Shown here piece by piece: positions 56,414-64,000 of a DNA stretch of 64,000 nucleotides (position 1 is the stretch's first letter; every line of letters begins with the position of its first letter). Below the pieces are notes generated by a model that made no database searches, was not told where the DNA came from, and saw nothing but the letters and a program-made list of their open reading frames with translations. The stretch covers positions 1,674,001-1,738,000 of the forward strand of contig NZ_CP078088.1 in the NCBI RefSeq assembly GCF_022701175.1, in the 5' to 3' direction. This DNA comes from Allobaculum sp. Allo2. Lineage in GTDB: Bacteria; Bacillota_I; Bacilli_A; Erysipelotrichales; Erysipelotrichaceae. The position numbers and the translations under genes were made by a program.

Positions 56414-56845
56414 TTACTTCGCTGCTGCTTCGTCAACGGCTTCCATGATGGCGGAAAGGTTAATGGTGCATCCGCTCTTCACGTCTTCGTCTTCTGCGTA
56501 GCCGTCTGCATCGAGTTTAACGGCTTCTGGTCCGTTTTCAACGATGTATTTTTCAAGGAATTCAACCTGTTCGTTCCATTCCTTGCCGATGCCGGAAGCA
56601 CTCTTCATGCCGTACTCGGCACCGAGTTCTTTTTGTTTTTCCATCTTCGGTGGTTTCGTCGATGGTTACGCCCGTGATTTTTCCGTCTTTCTTCGTAACG
56701 GTTGCGGATACGTCCTGACCGTCGTGGTCTACGTAAGCGGTGTTGCTGGTTTCACCGGCTGCGCTGGAGCTGTTTGCACTTCCAGATGTGCAGCCTGCGA
56801 AAAGGAGAGTCGCAGCGGTGAGAGCCGCAAATGCTTTTTGTTCAT
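56414..56845 (-). CDS. FMN-binding-type lipoprotein (two frameshifts)
   Basis: About 144 residues. The signal peptide MNKKAFAALTAATLLFAGC (after adding one A near 56840) ends in lipobox FAGC. The mature part has VTKKDGKITGVTIDETTEDGKTKKELGAEYGMKSASGIGKEWNEQVEFLEKYIVEN and SGCTINLSAIMEAVDEAAAK. This resembles the repeated domain of small extracellular FMN-binding lipoproteins of Firmicutes used in flavin-based electron transfer or redox sensing. The second break is AAAAA near 56644. The family is inferred from the pattern; the covalent flavin Ser/Thr cannot be assigned with certainty. The ATG at 56845 follows GGAGG. Confidence 0.75.
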
Positions 56846-56938
56846 TTGTCTGTCCTCCAGACGGCATACAGCCGTCGTTAATCCGATTTTTCACAAACGA
56901 TTGCCCAAAAGGACATCATCTGCCGGAATTCAATCGTG

Positions 56939-56967
56939 ATTATAACAAATGAAATGAAAAAGGCGAA
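56939..56967 (-). promoter_or_regulatory. Promoter of the FMN-binding-type lipoprotein gene
   Basis: Minus strand TATAAT at 56944-56939, preceded 17 bases earlier by the weak -35 TTCGCC. It is about 95 bases ahead of the start codon. Confidence 0.5.
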
Positions 56968-57338
56968 CAAATTGATTCGTAAAAAATGAATTTAATTTTA
57001 TCACCATAATGTTCATCCGGCGAAAAAACAAGAACCGTGACCGGAAAAGTAACGTTTTGAACAGGAAATGCAAAGAAATTCGCGAAAATCAACCTCACTT
57101 TGCATACGGTATGCGAGTGTTCCGGCAGTGACGGCAAAAAGCGGCGTCCGTCTGGATTCACCCTGCGGGTACATTCTGTATACGATGCGGACTGGCCTGA
57201 AAATCACATGCGTTTACAGCGTCATCGAATACCGGACATACGGAGGGGCTTTCTGGATCCTATTGGAAGACAGAGAAAAAGCCGTCACAAAGACGGCTGA
57301 AATTACAATTATTCTTACGCTTGCTCTTACCCCTGTTC
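56968..57338. other. Intergenic region between lipoprotein promoter and pyrG
   Basis: About 370 bases with only the pyrG terminator (57275-57299) recognisable. Confidence 0.4.
57275..57299 (-). terminator. Terminator of pyrG
   Basis: Minus strand AGCCGTC-tttgt-GACGGCT followed by TTTTTC. Confidence 0.8.
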
Positions 57339-58995
<1,657 letters not shown>

Positions 58996-59054
58996 TTACG
59001 CCTTGAAAATAACAGAAGAATTGGCGGAACCCGAAAAAGCAAAATGAGAGAAAA

Positions 59055-59096
59055 ATGAGCGGGTTTCCAAACCTCATCAAGCCCTTACATAATCGC
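59055..59096 (-). promoter_or_regulatory. Candidate CTP-responsive attenuator of pyrG
   Basis: Minus strand: a GATTAT-type -10 (59094-59089), a GGGC at 59084-59081 as a possible transcription start, then ATGAG ... CTCAT with inner GTTT/AAAC, followed by TTTTTC. GGGC initiation plus an early terminator is the layout of the Bacillus pyrG leader. The -35 is poor. Confidence 0.4.
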
Positions 59097-59708
59097 TTAA
59101 AACAGCCATATATTCTGTGAATCCTGTAAATGCTTTTGTTGTCACTATTTGTGCACGTATTATACACAAAGTCTAGTCCTATCTTTTGCTTATGCGTGTT
59201 ATGTATGGACAACTTGACGAAGATGTTACTTTTACGCACTTTAAAAAGAAGAAATTTGTTAACTTGCGTAAAAAGAACGCGAAAATTCGTTCGGAAACTA
59301 GTTGAAATCCTAAGGAGTTCGATATACTGAAATTAAGTGAAAAGCAGTTTCTTTTTTGGAAAAAGTTTACGAATCTGCTTTTCGGACGGTATGCTTACCT
59401 GTCGGATCCAGGCGTTTTTTAAACGGATTTTCGCTGAAAACCTGACGTTCTTCTTTCGCTTTTTTGACGAATATGCAAAAGAAGAACGTTTGAAAAGAAA
59501 ACCGTTTTGAGTGTTCTGTTCTTCTTTAAGGATCATTTCATGGATTTGAGCAAAATGAGATGCACAGAAAAAGCCATAGAGTCGACACCTGCGATCAAAC
59601 GTGTAAAATACGGAATTCAGAACACAAGATTCTGAACGCCAGACAAAGCCAGCCGCCAAGGTGCGCGGCTGATGCAACTTTGGAAAAACAGAATGAGGAG
59701 GAAACAGA
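59097..59708. other. Long divergent intergenic region pyrG / WYL regulator
   Basis: About 610 AT-rich bases without a supported gene. It contains a nine-base inverted repeat TTTTACGCA (59230-59238) / TGCGTAAAA (59265-59273); a TATACT at 59323-59328 with TTGAAA 15 bases upstream; a GAAAAGCAG / CTGCTTTTC hairpin (59338-59382); and a CAGCCGC / GCGGCTG hairpin (59650-59671) just before the WYL gene. A small RNA is possible. Confidence 0.4.
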
Positions 59709-60662
59709 ATGAACCGAACTGCCCGCTGCATCCGAATGCTTATGATCTTGAAAAGCCGACAGACGGTCTGTACCTCTGAACTTGCAGAGCTTCTCGAGAC
59801 CAATCCAAGAAACATTCGTGAATACAAGAAAGAACTGGAACAAGCCGGCTATACCATTAAAACGGTACGCGGTGCCGGAGGCGGCTATGAGCTTGAAGGC
59901 GGAGCCGTCCTGCCTCTGCCTTTATATAACGATGAATCGATCGATATTCTGACCACGATCCGAGACAGTCTGCTGTCCACGCCCAATCAGCCGTATGCGG
60001 CCAAGGGTGCGGAACTGCTTGATGAAATTATCGCGTCCAACCCGGTCAGCGATCCGGAAAAGCCGATTTACTTTACCCCGAGCCGGATTAACGATTTCTC
60101 TGAATCCGCAAAGGACGATTTAAGCCGGATCCGCAAAGCGGTGTTCCGTCGCCAGCAGATCTCGATTCTGTACCATTCCCGCGAAAGCAAGGATCCCATC
60201 CGTCGTGTCGTTGATCCGTACGATGTCGTCTGCTCGGACGGCAACTGGTACTTTGTCGGCTTTGACCATTATCGTCAGGCTGTCCGAACGTTTCGGATTT
60301 CGCCGGCGCGCCTTTTAAAGCTCGAACTTCTCGATACGACATTCGAACGGCAGGCAGATTTCAAGCTCAAGGATTATCTGGGTACTTCTGCCCTTACACG
60401 CGCCGACAAGGAAATTTATCTGATTGAAGTGCGCAAGGAACAGTGCCGCTTCTTTGAAGAAATTCGCTGGGGCCAGAGCTTTGCAAAAATCGGCGAACAG
60501 CGCGAAGGCTGGGTGACCTATTCTTTCTTCTGCGACGATCCGGCGCATATCGAACGCAATCTGTTCCGTTTTGGAAACGATGTGATTTTGCTGGCCCCCA
60601 AATGGCTGGCTAAGGAATATACGGACAAGCTTGCTTCCATCCTGGATCTTTACAGGGATTAA
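59709..60662 (+). CDS. HTH/WYL-domain transcriptional regulator (YafY type)
   Basis: 317 residues, intact. The N-terminal winged HTH (RTARCIRMLMILKSRQTVCTSELAELLETNPRNIREYKKELEQAGYTI, residues 3-52) is followed by a Gly-rich wing VRGAGGGYELEGG. The WYL domain lies at about 140-215 (RRQQISILYHSRESKDPIRRVVDPYDVVCSDGNWYFVGFDHYRQAVRTFRISPARL), with WYF in place of WYL. A C-terminal WCX-like segment follows. Such regulators sense ligands, often nucleic acids or nucleotides, and include DNA-damage and defence-linked repressors. SD GAGGAGGAAA. A strong terminator follows. The large intergenic region upstream suggests its own control. Confidence 0.92.
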   Translation: MNRTARCIRMLMILKSRQTVCTSELAELLETNPRNIREYKKELEQAGYTIKTVRGAGGGYELEGGAVLPLPLYNDESIDILTTIRDSLLSTPNQPYAAKGAELLDEIIASNPVSDPEKPIYFTPSRINDFSESAKDDLSRIRKAVFRRQQISILYHSRESKDPIRRVVDPYDVVCSDGNWYFVGFDHYRQAVRTFRISPARLLKLELLDTTFERQADFKLKDYLGTSALTRADKEIYLIEVRKEQCRFFEEIRWGQSFAKIGEQREGWVTYSFFCDDPAHIERNLFRFGNDVILLAPKWLAKEYTDKLASILDLYRD

Positions 60663-60703
60663 GCAAACTTTTCCCGCTGAATTTTTACTGCTGTTTATTT
60701 CTC

Positions 60704-60740
60704 GATCAGGCGGACGTGTATCCGCCTGATTTATTTTTGA
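60704..60740 (+). terminator. Terminator of the WYL regulator gene
   Basis: ATCAGGCGGA-cgtgta-TCCGCCTGAT followed by TTATTTTTG. Confidence 0.85.
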
Positions 60741-60875
60741 GTATGATAGTCAGAAGAGGGTCCTTTTGCCTGACCAGACCGCCCGCCGTTCGCATACGTT
60801 TGGACAAGGACGGAATGCTTCGCTTTCATTCCAGTCCATCCGCATCAGGCAAGAGGAAATGAGGAGATGGTGCCT

Positions 60876-62386
60876 ATGAGCGAGAAACGACGAATGATTC
60901 ACACCAATGAAGCGGCAGGCGCCCTGAACTGTCTGCGCAAGGTAGTTTTAATACGGCATCAGAATGGGGCAGTCGATGATTTTGCACTGCCCGACGGTCA
61001 CGAATTTCGCCGCCGCCTGGAAGAGCTTTTTGAAAACGATCCGCTCCCTGTGGACAAAGGGAGATTCAAGCGAGCGTTCCTTTGATATTTTGCGACATCA
61101 CGACAAGGCGCGAAATCTTCGCTTTGAAAGCCGGGGCATTTGCACGACGATTCCGGTTCTGGAATTTGATCGGGAAGGCTCCATCGAACAGGGTAAGCCG
61201 CTCTGGATCGTCTGGTATCCCGTGTATGGAACAAACCCAAAAGATACGATGCTGCATCGGCTGTACGCGGACTGTGCCGTTCTGGCGGCCAATGGAATCG
61301 ATGTGTCGTCCATTCGCTTCATCTGTCTGCGCAGCGATCTGATCAGCGATCCAGATTTAAAAGCGGACGAGATTTTTACCGTCTACGATCATCTGCGCAA
61401 ACCGCGCGGGGGATTTCGCAAGCCGACAGCCATTGAAATGGTTCGAGATCTCGAACAGAAAGAACCTTTCGGCAAGTTTCTCAATCTGGCGGCAGAAGCG
61501 CTGGATCAGGCGCTTGATCTTTCACTCGATGAAATCGCCGTACGCAAAACCAAACTTTGTTCGAGCGCCCACTGTCCCTTTTATGAAGAGTGCTATCAGA
61601 AGAGAACGCTGCCAAATGATTCCGTCGCACTTCTTTCTTCCTGCGCTGCTGCCGGCCAGATGATGGAAAAAGGCATTGTTACGCTCGATCAGGTTCCGGG
61701 TGAAGCGGTCGAGGGCAGTCCTTTTCAGTACGCGCAGATCATGGCGGCCAGAAATCCAAAAGGCTATTTTCTGGATGCGGGCGGGGTGGAAGAATGGTTT
61801 TCCAAACTGACGTTTCCGCTTTCCTATCTGGATTTTGAATGGGACACGTACGTTCTCTCCCCTATGCCGGCATGCGGCCGTTTGATGTGCTGTGCTTTCA
61901 GTATTCTTTGCATGTCGAGACCAGAGAGGGAAAGCTAAGCCATACTGCCTTTTTGAAACGGGAGACTGCCGGGAAGCGTTTATTCGATCGCTGCTGCGCG
62001 ATCTGCCAAAGACGGGAAGCATTCTTGTCTTCAATATGGAAGGCGCGGAAAAGCTGCGTCTGCGTCAGCTGGCCGAGCAGTTTCCAGAGTATCGAGAACA
62101 GCTGGAATCGGTCTGCGAGCGGATGATCGATCTTGCGCTGCCCTTTGAAAGCGGCTGCTTTTATAATCTTGCTCAGCGTTCGCACAGTTCTCTGAAAACG
62201 CTGCTGCCGCTCTTTGCCCAGGATGTCAGCTATCACGATCTGGACGTATCCAACGGCGTACAGGCGGTCAACGTATACCGCCAGGCACAAAATGAACGCG
62301 GATTGCAGCAGCTGCAGCTGGCCAGAGATATCAGCGAATACTGCTCGCTCGATACGCTGGCCGAAAGAAACTGGCCGATGGCCTGA
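60876..62386 (+). CDS. DUF2779-family protein (four frameshifts)
   Basis: About 504 residues. The C-terminal half matches DUF2779: LSYLDFEWDTYVLSPYAGMRPFDVLCFQYSLHV, GSILVFNMEGAEKLRLRQLAEQFPEY, LALPFESGCFYNLAQRSHSSLKTLLPLFAQDVSYHDLDVSNGVQA. The DFEW ... FNxxxE acidic residues fit an exonuclease-like (DnaQ-type) core. The centre has LCSSAHCPFYEECYQ (C-x4-C-x5-C), and ALNCLRK supplies another Cys at the N-terminus. This is the Cys arrangement of Cas4-like Fe-S nucleases; it is inference. Breaks are near 61052 (GGG), 61136 (GGGG), 61862 (CCCC) and 61952 (TTTTT). ATG 60876 is the best-spaced start behind GAGGAG. Confidence 0.8.
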
Positions 62387-62408
62387 AACAGAAACTGGAG
62401 GAAGAAGA

Positions 62409-63391
62409 ATGCCAAATCTGATTACGCATGCCCTGTTTGCGGACGATGTGCTCGAACGCTTGAACAATCCTTTGTGTAACGCGAAGCGAAAGATGTTTCT
62501 GACAGGAAGCCAGGGACCGGATTTTCTGTTTTTCATCACAGCGATCCTTTTACGATATTCTCAAGCCTTCCGATATCCGCAAATACGGCAGACTCTTTCA
62601 TAACGAGCACGTCAATGACTTTTACTTAAGCGCGCTGCATTCGATTGAAAACGAAAAAACAAGGACATTCAGGACGATCTGATCGTCTACGTGTGCGGCC
62701 ATCTTTGCCACTGGGCGCTCGATTCCACGATGCATCCGCTGATTTATTCGAAAACAGGCAACTGCAAAGGCGACAGTTCCTGGCGCCACCATCAGTTTGA
62801 ATCGATGCTGGACGCGGCCATGCTCAAATACCGGAAAAATCTCACGATTGCCGACTATGACTTTTCGAAGGAATGCTTTTCCACATCGCCGCAGACCGCA
62901 CGCGCCATGGCGCGGATTTACGTTCCGGCGATTGCCGAAATTTATGGCGAACACGTTGCGCCTTCGAGCTTTCTGGAGGTACTGAAAGACTGGCGGCGCA
63001 TTGAACGCCATTTCCGGGATCCGAAAGATCTTAAGAAAAAGCTGCTGCGCCCGCTGGAAAAAATGACGCGTCTGGAGTTTCTGATGACCGGCTTTTCCAT
63101 TCCGGCCCATTACGAAGACAATGTCGACATATGCAATCTGCTGCACAGTCCATGGCGCCATCCGGTATCCGGAGAAGCGACCACGGCATCGGTCTTTGAT
63201 CTGATGGAAACCGCGCTGCAGAAAGCTTTGCGGACCATTGATCTTTTCGAAACCTGTCTGGCTCATCCAGGCAGCCCGGAAGACGAACAGGCGTTCCTCG
63301 ATTTTCTGGGCGATCGCAACTACGAAATGGATATGCCCCTGGATTTCTTCCGACCTATTTTGAACTGGCCGATCTGGATCAGAAAATCTGA
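62409..63391 (+). CDS. Zinc-dependent phospholipase C-like protein (four frameshifts)
   Basis: About 330 residues. Histidine motifs of the zn_dep_PLPC family are present: MPNLITHALFADDVL, GPDFLFFHHSDPF, RLFHNEHVNDFY, VCGHLCHWALDSTMHPLIY and SSWRHHQFESMLDAAM. No signal peptide is visible, unlike secreted clostridial PLC, and homologues of this intracellular type are common and uncharacterised in Firmicutes. Breaks are near 62537, 62553, 62660 and 63364, all A or T runs. The last one decides the end: repaired stop 63389-63391 (FELADLDQKI), unrepaired 63404. It lies 22 bases after the DUF2779 gene, so the two form an operon. SD GGAGGAAGA. Confidence 0.75.
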
Positions 63392-63721
63392 CGGGAACGT
63401 ATAGGCCGTTTCCGGGTACTTTGCCGATACGATTGCTACGGCTTTTCGCCATTTCAACCGAAAGACTCTGTTTTTGATGGCTTTGTCCAGCGAAAGAACG
63501 CGGTAAATGCGGCATTGGATCTGGTAAAGCGCCCGACTGGGCACAGGCTTATCTTTTTGTGTGAGAAAATCCGACGGGCGTACGCGAACCGTCTGGATGG
63601 ATCAAAAGTTTTCATGAATTTTCATGAAAAAGAGCCTGCGCGGCTTCGTTTTGAAGAGCCTGTGTAGAAGAGAAAACACAATTTGCTTATAATTAGACCA
63701 CATTAGCGAAGGGAAAAGATT
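63392..63721. other. Intergenic region before the NfnA-type gene
   Basis: About 330 bases. One frame stays open from about 63450 to 63666 without recognisable content, possibly decayed coding sequence. TTTTCATGAAttTTCATGAAAA (63609-63630) is a near-palindrome. TATAAT at 63688-63693 is a likely -10 for the downstream gene; the -35 is weak. Confidence 0.4.
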
Positions 63722-64000
63722 ATGTACAAAATTCTGGAAAAGAAGGTGCTCAATCCGACCGTCGTTCAGATTACGGTCGATGCGCCTCACGCTGCCCGGC
63801 ACGCGAAAGCCGGTCAGTTCATTATTCTTCGTGCAGACCAGGACGGTGAACGCGTTCCGTTTACCATCGCTGCCGCCGATCCCGAAAAGGGAACGGTAAC
63901 GATCATCTATCAGGTGGTCGGCGCCTCCACAAGAAAGCTCATGGCTTTGGAAGAAGGCGATGAACTCGCGGACTTTGCCGGTCCATTAGGCCGTCCTTCG
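63722..64000 (+). CDS. NfnA/SudB-type ferredoxin-NADP reductase subunit, 3' partial
   Basis: 93 residues before the window ends. MYKILEKKVLNPTVVQITVDAPHAARHAKAGQFIILRADQDGERVPFTIAAADPEKGTVTIIYQVVGASTRKLMALEEGDELADFAGPLG matches the start of the sulfide/dihydroorotate dehydrogenase-like electron-transfer subunits (NfnA, also the partner of GltA-like proteins). The FAD-binding RVPFTIA (RxPxTIA) and the GPLG motif are visible. In full it would bind FAD, NAD(P)H and a 2Fe-2S cluster. An nfnB/gltA-like gene is expected next. SD AAGGGAA. Confidence 0.9.
   Translation, partial: MYKILEKKVLNPTVVQITVDAPHAARHAKAGQFIILRADQDGERVPFTIAAADPEKGTVTIIYQVVGASTRKLMALEEGDELADFAGPLGRPS

Overview
The window looks like a chromosomal stretch of a Gram-positive Bacillota bacterium, most plausibly a gut Erysipelotrichia-like lineage. 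That placement is my inference; base composition and phylogeny were not computed. The grounds are: no outer-membrane genes, lipoprotein signal peptides, wall/membrane-anchored adhesins with Gram-positive C-terminal anchors, an ECF sigma/zf-HC2 pair, a type III glutamine synthetase, pyruvate phosphate dikinase, a GlnA-ANTAR pair, BglP-type PTS and RpiR regulators, and SD-led genes with short U-tailed terminators. No rRNA, tRNA or CRISPR array was seen.

The key to reading the window is that about 70 one-base frameshifts interrupt roughly 30 genes, including essential ones (mraY, murD, trpS, pyrG, rpmB). Nearly every one is repaired by adding one base to a homopolymer run. This is the signature of an unpolished long-read assembly, not of mass gene decay. 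I therefore annotate each gene as one CDS over its repaired extent and give the break positions.

Layout. 1-4134: 3' part of a large MBG-repeat surface protein. 4.3-12.1 kb: rpmB (minus), a ceramidase-like protein, mraY, murD, a SIMPL-domain protein, an HTH protein and a lipoprotein. 12.3-20.5 kb: trpS (minus), a thioredoxin-fold protein, ppdK, cysE, a cyclophilin-like protein, a glutamate-cysteine ligase and a pyridoxal kinase-like protein. 20.7-25.4 kb: a PLD-helicase-DUF3427 protein (minus) divergent from a NUDIX hydrolase, then a membrane protein (minus). 25.8-32.6 kb: an intact-ended IS element, an IS21-like end remnant and a VWA pilus-type adhesin (minus). 32.9-35.8 kb: a thioredoxin-reductase-like flavoprotein without CxxC, and an ECF sigma/anti-sigma pair. 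36.1-45.8 kb: a nitrogen-assimilation block on the minus strand (glnN, asnB, gltB, gltD). 46.4-51.1 kb: a beta-glucoside PTS, a GH1 enzyme and an RpiR regulator. 51.3-56.2 kb: a SIR2-like gene (minus), glnA with an ANTAR regulator, ybaK and a GH13 enzyme. 56.4-64 kb: an FMN-binding-type lipoprotein (minus), pyrG (minus), a WYL regulator, a DUF2779 protein, a zinc-dependent phospholipase C-like protein and the start of an NfnA-type flavoprotein.

The most coherent system is nitrogen/carbon balance. Two different glutamine synthetases, asparagine synthetase and glutamate synthase lie within 18 kb, together with an ANTAR RNA-binding regulator, a structured terminator-bearing leader before glnN, and a perfect CcpA cre-type site in the divergent glnN/bglP intergenic region. 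Other regulatory sites of note are an autoregulatory ECF promoter and a candidate CTP-sensing pyrG attenuator.
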